Shown here: positions 31,063 through 40,276 of the stretch, piece after piece | How the letters are laid out: every line of letters begins with the position of its first letter | Position numbering within the stretch: the first letter of the stretch is position 1 | Assembly (NCBI RefSeq): GCF_014303395.1 | Contig: NZ_CP060298.1 | Location: 4,979,001 to 5,043,000 of the forward strand | DNA from: Nakamurella sp. PAMC28650 | GTDB taxonomy: Bacteria; Actinomycetota; Actinomycetes; Mycobacteriales; Nakamurellaceae | Length of the DNA: 64,000 bases | Direction of reading: 5' to 3' | Made by a program: the position numbers and the translations under genes | Notes under the pieces: generated by a model | What the model was told of the DNA's origin: nothing | Databases searched by the model: none | Seen by the model: only the letters and a program-made list of their open reading frames with translations

Positions 31063-31132
31063 ACTCGTAGCTGCGCCATTCGACTGGTAGCACGACCGGC
31101 ACTGCTACGAGCAGAGCCTGGACGCTACGAGT
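31063..31132. repeat. second cluster of the ACTCGTAGC/GCTACGAGT motif
   Basis: ACTCGTAGC at 31063-31071, followed by CTGCGCCATTCGACTGGTAGCA that copies the 31-base unit of the 29.8 kb array, then inverted copies at 31104-31112 (GCTACGAGC) and 31124-31132 (GCTACGAGT). It lies in the 309-base gap upstream of the AbiEi-like gene and after the glnQ-type gene; nothing else is seen there. Confidence 0.75.
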
Positions 31133-31280
31133 CCGGGTGTATCGGGGGACCCTGCCGAGGATCGAGAATGCAGGGTAGCGGCAGCGAGTCGGTCCACACT
31201 CGTTGTCGCGGTTCGGATCAGCCTCCGCCGAAGCCCCTCTGCAGATTGGTGTCCAGCGCTCGCGTAAGTCCCGGCGGCAG

Positions 31281-32099
31281 CTACGAATCAGACTCCAGGG
31301 CCGCGGCCGGGAACTCGTCGCCCTCCTGGACCTGGGTCGGGTTCAGCACCCGGAACATGAACGACTTGGTCCGCTCGTGCTGAGGGTGGCCGATGACCTG
31401 TTCGGCGGGGCCTTCTTCGACGACATATCCGCCGTCCATGAAGATGACGCGGTCGGCAACGTCACGGGCGAAGGCCATCTCGTGCGTGACGACCATCATC
31501 GTCATGCCTTCCTTGGCCAGACCCTTCATCACGGCGAGCACCTCACCCACCAGTTCGGGATCGAGAGCCGAGGTGGGCTCGTCGAAGAGCATCAGGGCCG
31601 GGTTCATCGAGAGCGATCTGGCGATGGCGATGCGCTGCTGCTGACCACCGGAGAGCTGGGGCGGGTAGGCAGCGGCCCGGTGGGCCATCCCGACCCGTTC
31701 GAGATTGTGCATGGCGGTCTTCTCCGCCTCGGCCTTGCCGCGCTTGAGCACCCTGATCTGGGCGATCGTCAGGTTCTGCAGGACCGACAGGTGCGGGAAG
31801 AGGTTGAACTGTTGGAACACCATGCCGATGCTCTTGCGCATGGCATCGATGTCGCACTCGCTGTCGGTGACTTCGAATCCGTTGACGATGATCCTGCCGG
31901 CGGTCGGCTGCTCGAGCAGGTTCACGCAGCGGAGCAACGTCGTCTTGCCCGACCCGGACGGCCCGATGATGCAGACGACCTCGCCCTTCTTGATCTCGAC
32001 GTCGATGTTCTTCAGCACCTCGACGTCGCCGAACTTCTTGACCAACCCGCGGACCGAGATCGCTCCCTGGCCCGGTAGATCGGTGGAGGTGTCAGTCAT
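31281..32099 (-). CDS. polar amino acid ABC transporter ATPase (GlnQ type)
   Basis: 272 residues with Walker [10 protein letters not shown] (46-54), Q-loop [17 protein letters not shown], signature [15 protein letters not shown], Walker [16 protein letters not shown] and the H-loop [14 protein letters not shown]. These are hallmarks of glutamine/glutamate/arginine importers. It starts 3 bases after the permease stop and closes a three-gene operon (binding protein, permease, ATPase). Which amino acid is carried cannot be read. Confidence 0.93.
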   Translation of the reverse strand: MTDTSTDLPGQGAISVRGLVKKFGDVEVLKNIDVEIKKGEVVCIIGPSGSGKTTLLRCVNLLEQPTAGRIIVNGFEVTDSECDIDAMRKSIGMVFQQFNLFPHLSVLQNLTIAQIRVLKRGKAEAEKTAMHNLERVGMAHRAAAYPPQLSGGQQQRIAIARSLSMNPALMLFDEPTSALDPELVGEVLAVMKGLAKEGMTMMVVTHEMAFARDVADRVIFMDGGYVVEEGPAEQVIGHPQHERTKSFMFRVLNPTQVQEGDEFPAAALESDS

Positions 32100-32102
32100 C
32101 GG

Positions 32103-32963
32103 TCATCGCCTTTTCGCTTGCTTGCGTTCCAGGGCACGGACGGCCTGCGACAGTGGAAGCGTGATCACCAGATAGGCCACACCCGCGAGGATCAGCGGCG
32201 AAGAGTTCGCATCGATGCCGGTGATGCCGCCGCTGGCTGCGGTCTGGCCGAGGAAGGTGAGCTCGTATTGCGTCGAGGTGAACCCGAGGGCGTACACCAG
32301 CGAGGAGTCCTTGACCAGCAGGATGACCTCGTTGGTCAGCGGCGGAATGATGATCCGGAAGGCCTGCGGGAGAATGATGGAGATCATCGCCCGGCCAGGG
32401 GGCATGCCGAGCGTGCGGGCCGCCTCCATCTGACCCTTCGGGACCGCTTGGACACCTGCCCGGATCGTCTCGGACATGTAGGCGGCGGCGACCGAGCCCA
32501 GCCCGAGGGTCACCAGCACGTAGAAGTTGCCGAAGAATTTATTGCTGTTCCCGAAGATGGTCGGGATGGCGTAGGCCAGGAGGTAGAGCACGAGAAGCGT
32601 CGGCAGACCCCGCAACAGTTCGACGTAGATCGTTGCGATCCAGCGATACAACCTGACCTGGGACAACCGCATCAGGGCGATGATCAGCCCGACGATAAGG
32701 CCGAAGATGAACGCCATCACCGTGTAGATCGCGGTATTGATCAGCCCGGTCTTGATCAGGCGCGGAAGAATCTGCTCCATGATGTGGAAGTCAAGGAATT
32801 GAACCTTGAAATCCTTCCAGTGGCCGACCAGCGCGAGAATGACGACGATCACCACGATCACGGCGTACTGACCGGTCCGGATGATCGTGACCCGCTGCTT
32901 CTTGGTCATGCCACTCTGCGGTCTCGCGGGCGTCGGAGCAGGTGCCTTCGCAGGTGCTGTCAC
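32103..32963 (-). CDS. polar amino acid ABC transporter permease
   Basis: 286 residues. A Pro/Ala-rich cytoplasmic start is followed by a membrane segment, then the HisM/GlnP-type core with YVELLRGLPTLLVLYLL, ETIRAGVQAVPKGQMEAARTLGM (EAA-type loop) and LTNEVILLVKDSSLVYALG. The GTG at 32963 has AGGAGA 8 bases upstream; extended frames reach 33002. It lies between the binding-protein and ATPase genes of the same system. A single permease presumably forms a homodimer. Confidence 0.92.
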   Translation of the reverse strand: MTAPAKAPAPTPARPQSGMTKKQRVTIIRTGQYAVIVVIVVILALVGHWKDFKVQFLDFHIMEQILPRLIKTGLINTAIYTVMAFIFGLIVGLIIALMRLSQVRLYRWIATIYVELLRGLPTLLVLYLLAYAIPTIFGNSNKFFGNFYVLVTLGLGSVAAAYMSETIRAGVQAVPKGQMEAARTLGMPPGRAMISIILPQAFRIIIPPLTNEVILLVKDSSLVYALGFTSTQYELTFLGQTAASGGITGIDANSSPLILAGVAYLVITLPLSQAVRALERKQAKRR

Positions 32964-33050
32964 TGGCCATCTCCTGTTCTGCGGGTCCGATGGTGCAAAC
33001 ACCGGCAGGGGCCCGGGCGATTGCTCGCCCGGGCCCCGACCGGGACGTCC

Positions 33051-34085
33051 TTACTTGGTGGGCGGCGTGCCGCCGATCCACTTCGCGTAGCTGGACAGGT
33101 AGGTGCCGTCCTTCTTGGACTGCGCGATGGCGTAGTTGGCCACGGCGGCCAGGGCGGTATTGCCCAAGGCCACACCGAAGCCGTATTCCTCGCCGGTGTT
33201 GAAGTTGTCGACGATCTTCACCTTGCCCTTCTGCTGCTTGGAGTAGTCGTTCAGCGCCGGCTGGTCGTGGATGGCCGCGTCGATCTTGCCCGACTGCAGC
33301 GCCTGCTCCTCGTCCGAGATCTGCTGGTACTCCTGCACGGTGTAGCCGTACTGACCTTCGTACTTCTGCGCGTAGATCAATCCGGTGGTGCCCGTCTGGG
33401 CGCCGAGCTTCTTGCCCTTGAGATCAGCGAGCGACTTGACCGAACTGGCCGTCAGCACCATCAGGGCCTGCGAGGCGTCGTAGTACGGGTTGGAGAAGGT
33501 GATGGCGGCCAGACGCTCGGCGGTGATCGTCATGGCGGCAGCGGAGATGTCGCACTTCTTCGACTTGGTGGCCTGGCCGGACTTGATGGCCGTGAACTGC
33601 TGCACCGAGACCTTCGTGCCCACGCCCAGGTCCTTGGCCACGTAGTTCATGAAGTCGATGTCGAAACCGACGATCTTGCCGGTGCCGTCGTCGACCTCGA
33701 ACGGCGGATACGGCAGCGAGGTGCAGATGGTCAGCGACGACGAGTCGGTGAGCGTTGCCTTCGCGGCCGAGATCATGGCCGGCGTCAACGAGGTGGGGGC
33801 AGCCGTGCTCGGAGCGACGAAAGCCGAGGTGGCAGGCCCTGACGTCTTCGGGCCGGACGACGCGGGACCTGACGACGCGGGGCCGGACGACGCGGGCGCG
33901 GAGGACGCAGCACCGGAGGACGGTGCCACCAGCGCTGCGGAGGAGGTCGCCGAGCCGGCGCTGGACGAGCTGCCTGCGCCGGCCGTCGCGGTGGAGCTGG
34001 AACCACAGGCACTCACCACGAGCGCGCCAGCGGCGATGACCGCCAGCAACGCTGTTCGGGTGGTGCGAGAGTGGGTAGTTGCCAC
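33051..34085 (-). CDS. polar amino acid ABC transporter substrate-binding lipoprotein (family 3)
   Basis: 344 residues. Signal peptide with lipobox VVSAC (Cys27), about 70 residues of Ser/Ala/Pro/Thr linker, then a SBP_bac_3 domain: LTICTSLPYPPFEVDDGTGK, VGFDIDFMNYVAKDLG, CDISAAAMTITAERL and AQTGTTGLIYAQ. Binds an amino acid outside the membrane. The GTG at 34085 follows GGGAG by 6 bases and starts directly at the signal peptide. First gene of the operon; its promoter must lie in 34086-34228. Confidence 0.92.
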   Translation of the reverse strand: MATTHSRTTRTALLAVIAAGALVVSACGSSSTATAGAGSSSSAGSATSSAALVAPSSGAASSAPASSGPASSGPASSGPKTSGPATSAFVAPSTAAPTSLTPAMISAAKATLTDSSSLTICTSLPYPPFEVDDGTGKIVGFDIDFMNYVAKDLGVGTKVSVQQFTAIKSGQATKSKKCDISAAAMTITAERLAAITFSNPYYDASQALMVLTASSVKSLADLKGKKLGAQTGTTGLIYAQKYEGQYGYTVQEYQQISDEEQALQSGKIDAAIHDQPALNDYSKQQKGKVKIVDNFNTGEEYGFGVALGNTALAAVANYAIAQSKKDGTYLSSYAKWIGGTPPTK

Positions 34086-34228
34086 GTTTGCTCCCAGGAG
34101 ATGCAGAGGGGCTCCTTTCCCCCGGGTCGAGGGAGGGAGGTAGCTCGTTCCTCGCATCCTGTCACGACTGATATGTCGTCGAGATGACGAAAGCGGTCAC
34201 GATCGGAATTGACGGTCCAATCGCGACA

Positions 34229-35047
34229 TCACAGCCGGCTCTGGAGCGTCTTGCGCAACGGCGCAACGAGTTGCCGGTCTGATTCGAGCAGATCGATAGC
34301 ATCCAGTTCATCCGGGCCGACCCAGCGATATTCGTCGTGATCGGTCAGGATGACGTCCTCGTCGGCGGTCATCCGTGCCCGGTAGCAGAGCAGTTCTACT
34401 CCCGGCTCGACCTCGATCACCGGTCCGATTCGTTCGGATACGGTGGTGTGCAGGGCAAGTTCCTCCAATAGTTCCCGCTGCAGCGCCTGCCGATCGGACT
34501 CCCCCGGCTCGACCTTGCCGCCCGGCAGTTCCCACTGCCCCGATGGCGACAGACGTCGCGCCAGCAGGACTTTTCCTTGGCTGACCACGGCGCCGGCCAC
34601 CACCCGGACCGGCTCCCTGGCCACGAGAGTGGTGATGCCCAGGAGCATCTCCCCGTATCGGATCAGGACCGGCCGAAACATGGTGCTCAGCAGCGGAACC
34701 GGGGTGGAGAGCGACATGTCGACGGTGGTCAGGGTGCCGGCGCCGGTCCCGGCCGTGACGACGCGGACCTCGACCGCCGGACGACGCCGGAACATCGGGC
34801 TCACCAGCACGGGCAGTCCGGCTTCCTCCCGGATGCGGAGCAGCACCGAAGGACCGCGTCCGGAACTGAATCTGATCAGCCCTCCGGCCGTCATGGTGAC
34901 CGGATCGCCGGCCACCTCGAGCCGCCCGCCGACGGCCCGCGCCGTCCTGGTCCAGACCTCGGACCGGCCAAGGGCCCGCCGGACCGACCCGACCGGGGCG
35001 TCGATCAGGGCCGCACAGCGAATGGGGATCTGGAGCCGGTTGCGCAC
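34229..35047 (-). CDS. two-domain protein: SRPBCC-like N-terminus and NUDIX hydrolase (MutT-like)
   Basis: 272 residues. The C-terminal half (about 148-272) is a NUDIX domain with box GGKVEPGESDRQALQRELLEEL (residues 176-197), preceded by AGAVVSQGKVLLARRLSPSGQWELPG, the layout of MutT/CTP-pyrophosphohydrolases that clear damaged nucleotides. The N-terminal 140 residues look like a small SRPBCC/polyketide-cyclase-type lipid-binding fold, an unusual partner. It begins 29 bases after the thiamine ATPase stop and may be at the end of that operon. Substrate unknown. Confidence 0.75.
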   Translation of the reverse strand: MRNRLQIPIRCAALIDAPVGSVRRALGRSEVWTRTARAVGGRLEVAGDPVTMTAGGLIRFSSGRGPSVLLRIREEAGLPVLVSPMFRRRPAVEVRVVTAGTGAGTLTTVDMSLSTPVPLLSTMFRPVLIRYGEMLLGITTLVAREPVRVVAGAVVSQGKVLLARRLSPSGQWELPGGKVEPGESDRQALQRELLEELALHTTVSERIGPVIEVEPGVELLCYRARMTADEDVILTDHDEYRWVGPDELDAIDLLESDRQLVAPLRKTLQSRL

Positions 35048-35076
35048 GAGCGCCAGCTAACCATCCGGTGCTGGCC

Positions 35077-36099
35077 TCAGCCCTCGCGTGTGGGCAAGTC
35101 CGCAGCACGTGGTGGGAGACCGGCCACACCCGCTGCATCGAAAGCGAGCCTGACTCCCTGGCCGGCGACGACTTCGTCGTGGAGGGCCGACAGGGCCTCG
35201 ACGGTGCCGAGGCCGGCGACGTCCACCCGCAGTCGGATCACCTCCGGGCCGGGCATCACCGACACGCAGACACCATGGACGGATCCCTGCCGGCTCAGGA
35301 CGAAGGCACCGGGACGGAGGGCGATCCTGGACTCCGCCGGTAGCTCGACCAGCCCCAGTACCGCCAACTGCACCCGATCCACGACGGTGGTGTAGCCGAC
35401 GAAACCGGCCACCCACTCCGAGGCGGGCGCCGACCAGATCCCGGCCGGTGCGCCGATCTGACGGATGCGACCGCCGCGCATCAGCGCCACCGTGTCGGCG
35501 ACGGCGAACGCCTCCCGTTGGTCGTGGGTGACGTAGAGAGCGGTGGTCGAGGTCGCCGTCAGGACCTCGCGCAGCGTCTGGACGAGTCGTTCCCGCAACT
35601 CCGCGTCCAAGGCGGCGAGCGGTTCGTCGAGCAGCAGCAACCGGGGGGACGGGGCGAGCGCGCGCGCCAGTGCCACCCGTTGTGCCTGGCCACCGGACAG
35701 GGTCGTCACGCCCCTGGCCCCGAACCCGGCCAGACCCACGAGTTCCAGCAGTTCACCCACCCGATGACGCCGCCAGGCGCGCCCACGTTCGCGGGCCTCG
35801 CGTCGCAGTCCGTAGGCGATGTTGCCGGCCACGTCCAGATGCGGGAACAGCACACCACTCTGGAACATCAGGCCGAACCCGCGGCGGTGGACCGGAACAC
35901 CGGCGAGATCGCGACCGTCCCAGGCCACGGTGCCCGCGCCGACCGGCTCCAGGCCGGCCACCGCCCGCAGCATCGTGGACTTCCCGCACCCGGACGGTCC
36001 GAGCAGACACAGGACGCGACCGTCCGGCACTTCCAGGTCGACCCGGTCCACCGCGACGGTGGTTCCGTATCTCACACCCAGATCGGTGATGGTCAGCAT
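35077..36099 (-). CDS. thiQ: thiamine ABC transporter ATPase (ThiQ-like)
   Basis: 340 residues: Walker A GPSGCGKST (34-42), Q-loop MFQSGVLFPHLDVAGNIAYG, signature LSGGQAQRVALARAL, Walker B LLLLDEPLAALD, H-loop THDQREAFAVAD, and a C-terminal TOBE-like regulatory region. It belongs to the Fe3+/spermidine/thiamine ATPase class. The ATG at 36099 overlaps the permease stop by one base (TGATG). Thiamine specificity is inferred from the TPP riboswitch that heads the operon. Confidence 0.88.
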   Translation of the reverse strand: MLTITDLGVRYGTTVAVDRVDLEVPDGRVLCLLGPSGCGKSTMLRAVAGLEPVGAGTVAWDGRDLAGVPVHRRGFGLMFQSGVLFPHLDVAGNIAYGLRREARERGRAWRRHRVGELLELVGLAGFGARGVTTLSGGQAQRVALARALAPSPRLLLLDEPLAALDAELRERLVQTLREVLTATSTTALYVTHDQREAFAVADTVALMRGGRIRQIGAPAGIWSAPASEWVAGFVGYTTVVDRVQLAVLGLVELPAESRIALRPGAFVLSRQGSVHGVCVSVMPGPEVIRLRVDVAGLGTVEALSALHDEVVAGQGVRLAFDAAGVAGLPPRAADLPTREG

Positions 36100-37802
36100 C
36101 AGAAGGCACCCCACCTGGCGGCGGAATCCGACGAGAAGGCATCGACGACCAGCACCACCGCCGCACAGACGACTGCGAGCAGAGTGGCTGCGGCCAAGGC
36201 CATCCCGGCATTGGCCGGGCCGGGACGGGAGATCAACCGGCCGATCAGCACCGGCAGGGTGGGTGTCTCCGGCCGGGCCAGGAACGAGGTGGCCCCGAAC
36301 TCGCCGAGAGCGACCGCGAACGCGAAGGCCGACGCACCGGCCAGCGCCCTCGACATGATCGGCAGGTCGACCGAGACCCAGACCCGCAGCGGTGAGGCGC
36401 CGAGCATCGCGGCCGCCTGGCGGAGGCGTTCGTCTGCGGCCCTCAATACCGGCAGGACCAGCCGGATCACCAACGGTGTAGCGACCAGGGCCTGCGCGAT
36501 CGGCACCAGCAGCGCGGAGCCCCGCAGATCCAGCGGCCCGGAGTTCAGGGCGATCAGGAATCCGAACCCCACGGTCACGGCACTGACTCCCAGCGGGAGC
36601 ATCACGACGGCATCGGCAGCGCCGATCAGTCTGCGGGACAACGTCCGCCGGGGTCGCCGGGCCAGCACTACCGACAGCATCACACCGAGCAGGACGGCCA
36701 ATACCGTTGCGGTGAGGGCGATGCGGAGCGAGTTGCCCAGAGCGGTGGTGGCCGGGACCAGCAGCACGTTGCCGGAGGCGACGTCGGCCAACCCGCGATA
36801 GTTGGCCAGGCCCCAGCCGTCCGGTGTCTGCAGCGACCGGATCACCAGGACGGCGATCGGTACGGCGATCAATACGGCGGCGCCGCCCGTCACGATCAGC
36901 GCCGGCAGATCCGTCCACCGCGGCCGACGTGCGGTGCCGGCCGAACGACGCAGTTCGACGGTCACCTCGGTCCGCCTGCGCAACAGACCAGCAACCGCGA
37001 GAACTGTCGCCACCAGGACGATCTGGACGATCGAGAGGACCGCCGCCGACCGAAGGTCCAGCAGATCAGCCGTCTGGTGGTAGATCTCGGTCTCCACCGT
37101 CGAGTAGCGACTACCGCCGAGAATCAGGACGACGCCGAAACTGGTGGCGCAGAAGAGGAAGACGATGGCGAAAGCAGCGGCCAGGGAGGGCATCAGGGCC
37201 GGCAGGACAATCGTGCAGAACGCCCGCACCGGGCCGGCCCCGAGGGTGCGCGCAGCCTCCGCCGGGCGCGGATCCAGGTTGGCCCAGGAGGTTCCGACGG
37301 TACGCACCACCACCGCGTAGTTGAGGAAGACGTGGGCCGCCAGGATGGTGGCCAGCGATCCGTCCCAGCCCCAGGAGCCGAGCGGGCCGTTGGCGGCGAA
37401 CAGGGTGCGGAAGGCCAGCCCCACCACGACGGTCGGGAGGACGAACGGCATGGTGACCAACGCGCGCACCAGGCGGACGCCCGGAAACCGGCACCGGTAC
37501 AGGACATGGGCTCCCGGCAGCCCGAGGAGCAGACAGAGGCCCGAGGACGCCGCCGCCTGCCCGACGGTGAACACGATGATCCGCCGGAACCGGGCCCGGC
37601 CGAGCCCCTCACCGAAGCCCGAGAGATCCAGCCGGCCGCCGTTCACCAGGCCCCGACCCATCAGGGCACCGACCGGGTAGAGGAAGAAGAGCGCGAAGAC
37701 GGCCAGCGGGACGAGCGCCAGGACCGTCAGCGCCACCCATCGGAGCCGGCGTGCGGCAGCGGTCTGCGGCACCAGCTCCGGACGGGTCGACAGGGTGGTC
37801 AC
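36099..37802 (-). CDS. thiP: thiamine ABC transporter permease (ThiP-like, fused double domain)
   Basis: 567 residues made of two BPD permease halves, each with about six membrane segments. EAA-type loops are ARTLGAGPVRAFCTIVLPAL in the first half and AAMLGASPLRVWVSVDLPI in the second, as in ThiP and FbpB. Forms the membrane channel for the ThiB-like lipoprotein, energised by ThiQ. The GTG at 37802 lies 8 bases after the thiB stop; an in-frame start at 37847 would overlap thiB. Operon context and the riboswitch support thiamine. Confidence 0.88.
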   Translation of the reverse strand: MTTLSTRPELVPQTAAARRLRWVALTVLALVPLAVFALFFLYPVGALMGRGLVNGGRLDLSGFGEGLGRARFRRIIVFTVGQAAASSGLCLLLGLPGAHVLYRCRFPGVRLVRALVTMPFVLPTVVVGLAFRTLFAANGPLGSWGWDGSLATILAAHVFLNYAVVVRTVGTSWANLDPRPAEAARTLGAGPVRAFCTIVLPALMPSLAAAFAIVFLFCATSFGVVLILGGSRYSTVETEIYHQTADLLDLRSAAVLSIVQIVLVATVLAVAGLLRRRTEVTVELRRSAGTARRPRWTDLPALIVTGGAAVLIAVPIAVLVIRSLQTPDGWGLANYRGLADVASGNVLLVPATTALGNSLRIALTATVLAVLLGVMLSVVLARRPRRTLSRRLIGAADAVVMLPLGVSAVTVGFGFLIALNSGPLDLRGSALLVPIAQALVATPLVIRLVLPVLRAADERLRQAAAMLGASPLRVWVSVDLPIMSRALAGASAFAFAVALGEFGATSFLARPETPTLPVLIGRLISRPGPANAGMALAAATLLAVVCAAVVLVVDAFSSDSAARWGAF

Positions 37803-37810
37803 CGGTGACC

Positions 37811-38908
37811 TCAGCCCTCCACCAGATCTGACCAGGCCGAGATCCAACCGTCACGTTTCGCGGAGATCGTCCCTGGGGCAATGCTTTCCGGGTGGGCGGC
37901 GATGGGCGCGAATTTTCGCCAGTCGGACGGCAGCGGCGTCGCGGCATCGACCGGGTAGACGTACATCTGGTCGGCGACGCCGGCCTGGAACTGCTTGCTC
38001 AGCAGGAAGTCCACCACCTTCTGCGCAGCCGCCGGATTCCTGGCCCCGTTGAGCACGCCGGCGTACTCGACCTGGCGGAAGCAGGTGTCGAGCAACGCCG
38101 AGGTGGGGGCGACACCGTTCGCGACCTCGGACGGGGGCGAGGAGGCGTAGGAGACCACCAGCGGCCGGGCGCCCTTGCCGGTCGAGCCGGAGAAGTCCAC
38201 CGTGTAGGCGTCCGTCCACCCGGAATCGACCTTGACACCGTTGTTCTTCAGGCTGGTCCAGTACGCCGGCCACCCGCTGTCGCCGAAGTGCGCGACCGTA
38301 CCGACCAGGAAGGCCAACCCCGGCGAGGAGGTGGCCGGCGATTCGACGACCAGCAGGTTCTTGTACGCCGGCTTCGCCAGGTCCTCGAAAGTGGTCGGCT
38401 CGGCCAGCTTGGCCTTGGCGAAGTAACGGTGATCGATGTTCACGCACACGTCGCCGTAGTCGACCGGGGTGAGCCGGGCGTCGCCGACGGCGAACTTCTC
38501 CGACCCGTTCGCGGCCAGCGGCGAGGAGTAGGGCTGCAGGATCCCGGCGTCCAGCGCCCGCGAGGCAAAGGTGTTGTCGATGCCGAAGACGGCGTCCCCC
38601 AACGGGTCGGACTTCGTCAGGATCAACTTGTTGACCATCACGCCGACGTCGCCCTGGGCCAGCAGCGTCACCTTGATCCCGGACGAGGCCTCGAACGCGG
38701 CGAGCACCTTCTTGTCCACACCGAACGAATCGTGGGTGACCAACGTGACGCTGCCGCCCGACGCGGCCGGGGAACTGCCGGACGCGGCCGGGGTGCTGGT
38801 CGCCACGCCGACCCCCGCCGTTGCGGTCGACCCGCAGGCCGCGACGAGCGTGAGCAGCGCGGTCATCACGAGCGGGTACCGCCACGCTCGTGTGGTGTGG
38901 TTCCTCAT
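37811..38908 (-). CDS. thiB: thiamine ABC transporter substrate-binding lipoprotein (ThiB/TbpA-like)
   Basis: 365 residues. Signal peptide with lipobox LVAAC (Cys25), a short Ser/Ala linker, and a family 1 binding fold beginning VTLVTHDSFGVDKKVLAAFE, very like the start of ThiB. Further motifs are DVGVMVNKLILTKSDPLGDAVFGIDNTFASRAL and LVVSYASSPP. Captures thiamine or its phosphates. The ATG at 38908 has AGAGG 6 bases upstream; an in-frame start at 38938 would fall next to the riboswitch. First gene of the thiBPQ operon, controlled by the TPP riboswitch just upstream. Confidence 0.92.
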   Translation of the reverse strand: MRNHTTRAWRYPLVMTALLTLVAACGSTATAGVGVATSTPAASGSSPAASGGSVTLVTHDSFGVDKKVLAAFEASSGIKVTLLAQGDVGVMVNKLILTKSDPLGDAVFGIDNTFASRALDAGILQPYSSPLAANGSEKFAVGDARLTPVDYGDVCVNIDHRYFAKAKLAEPTTFEDLAKPAYKNLLVVESPATSSPGLAFLVGTVAHFGDSGWPAYWTSLKNNGVKVDSGWTDAYTVDFSGSTGKGARPLVVSYASSPPSEVANGVAPTSALLDTCFRQVEYAGVLNGARNPAAAQKVVDFLLSKQFQAGVADQMYVYPVDAATPLPSDWRKFAPIAAHPESIAPGTISAKRDGWISAWSDLVEG

Positions 38909-38956
38909 CGGTGCCTCTCCCTTTTCAGGTGCAGGCACGGGCGGCAGCGAGAGCGA

Positions 38957-39041
38957 CGTTCCTGCGCCGGCATGATCCGGATCAGGTTCGACGGTCAGGG
39001 ACTTCGTGTCCCTCTCTCAGCCCGGCGCACCGGACTCCCGT
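38957..39041 (-). promoter_or_regulatory. TPP riboswitch (THI element)
   Basis: On the minus strand the conserved landmarks are all present: a closing stem with GGGAGTCCGGTGC, the GGGCTGAGAG core, a variable hairpin GGGACACGAAGTCCC, then the pyrophosphate-helix part ACCGTCGAACCTGATCCGG, ATCATGCCGGCGCAGGAA. It ends about 50 bases before thiB. Binding of thiamine pyrophosphate should lower thiBPQ expression. It begins 15 bases before (upstream of, on plus) the end of the mannosyltransferase gene, so the promoter may lie within that gene's 3' end. Confidence 0.95.
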
Positions 39042-39055
39042 GTCGATTCCGGAGT

Positions 39056-40276
39056 CTACGAGATGACGGCCGCGGGCGCCGCCACGTGACGGCGGGAACG
39101 ACTCACCAGGGCGATGACGGCCAGCGTGATCATCCCGAGCACCGCGTACAGAGCCCCCGCCCACGACTGCCACCCGGGCCGGGAATCCACCGGCACCTTG
39201 CCCTGCACGACGACCAGCACCGGGATCAGGTAGCTGTAGGTCGCCGCGCACCAGAGGATCACCAGCGCCCGCACCGCCCGCTGGGCCCGCACCGGCCCGA
39301 ACACCCCCCAGACCAGCAACGGGACCACCCAGATCCAGTGGTGCGACCACGAGATCGGCGACACCAGCAGGCCGACGAACTGGACCGCCAGCAGCGAGGC
39401 GGTCCGGTCGCCCGCTCGCAGCGCACACCCGGCCGCCCAGACGCCCAGGGCCACCGTGACCGCGCAGGCCACCAGCCACGCGGAACTCACGTCGTGGCCG
39501 GCGAACCGGGACAGCGCACCGCGCCACGACTGGTTGATCGCCGAGAAGACGGCCCCGGTGCGGCTCGGATCCAGGATGAGTCCGGTGAAGTAGCGCCACG
39601 TCTCGTGCGGGATCACCGCCAGCATCAGCGCGATCGTGGCCAGGAAGAACCCCACGGACCAGGCCAGCGCCGCGAACCGTCGTTGCAGGATCAGATACAG
39701 ACCCGTCACGGCCGGGATCAGTTTGATGCCGGCGGCCAGACCGATGCCGGCGCCCGTCGTCCAGTCCCTGGCCGACACCGCGGCGCCGAGCACCAGCACC
39801 GCCAGGAACAGGTTGATCTGGCCGTAGCCGACCGTGGTGCTGACCGGTTCCAGCCAGAACGCCAGAGCCGTGCCGACGACCAGGATCCCCCGCAGCGGCT
39901 CGACGGGCGCAGACGCACCGCGGCCGGCCCGACCCAGCAGCCGCAGGGTCAGATAGATGACGACCGGGATCGACACGAGCATGCCCACCTGCCACAGCAC
40001 CCGCGTCAGCACCCACGGGAGCCAGGACAGCGGCTCGAAGACCAGGGCCGAGAACGGCGGGTAGGTGAACGGCAGCTGCGAGGCGCCGGACAGGAAGTCG
40101 TAGAGCGTTCCGTCGGTCAGGTGCCGTGCACCCTCGACGTAGACCTTCAGGTCGATCATGTTGAACGGGTCGGTCCCCAGCAGGGTGACCACGGCCCGCG
40201 AGAGCAGACTGACGGCCAGCAGCGCCCAGGGAGCCCATCGGGAGGCCACCAGAGCGGTGAACGGAGCGCGCAACAC
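39056..40276 (-). CDS. GT87 family polyprenol-phosphate-mannose mannosyltransferase
   Basis: 406 residues, 10 or more membrane segments. The GT87 (DUF2029) signs are MIDLKVYVEGARHLTDGTLY with the acidic catalytic residue in the first external loop, PFTYPPFSALVFEPLSWLP, GYGQINLFLAVLVL, and SPISWSHHWIWVVPLLVW. Members such as PimE and Rv2181 add alpha-1,2-mannose to phosphatidylinositol mannosides or lipoarabinomannan from polyprenol-phosphate-mannose on the outer face. Acceptor here unknown. The gene is divergent from the GT-C-like gene at 40.5 kb and directly upstream of the thiamine operon. Confidence 0.85.
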   Translation of the reverse strand: MLRAPFTALVASRWAPWALLAVSLLSRAVVTLLGTDPFNMIDLKVYVEGARHLTDGTLYDFLSGASQLPFTYPPFSALVFEPLSWLPWVLTRVLWQVGMLVSIPVVIYLTLRLLGRAGRGASAPVEPLRGILVVGTALAFWLEPVSTTVGYGQINLFLAVLVLGAAVSARDWTTGAGIGLAAGIKLIPAVTGLYLILQRRFAALAWSVGFFLATIALMLAVIPHETWRYFTGLILDPSRTGAVFSAINQSWRGALSRFAGHDVSSAWLVACAVTVALGVWAAGCALRAGDRTASLLAVQFVGLLVSPISWSHHWIWVVPLLVWGVFGPVRAQRAVRALVILWCAATYSYLIPVLVVVQGKVPVDSRPGWQSWAGALYAVLGMITLAVIALVSRSRRHVAAPAAVIS

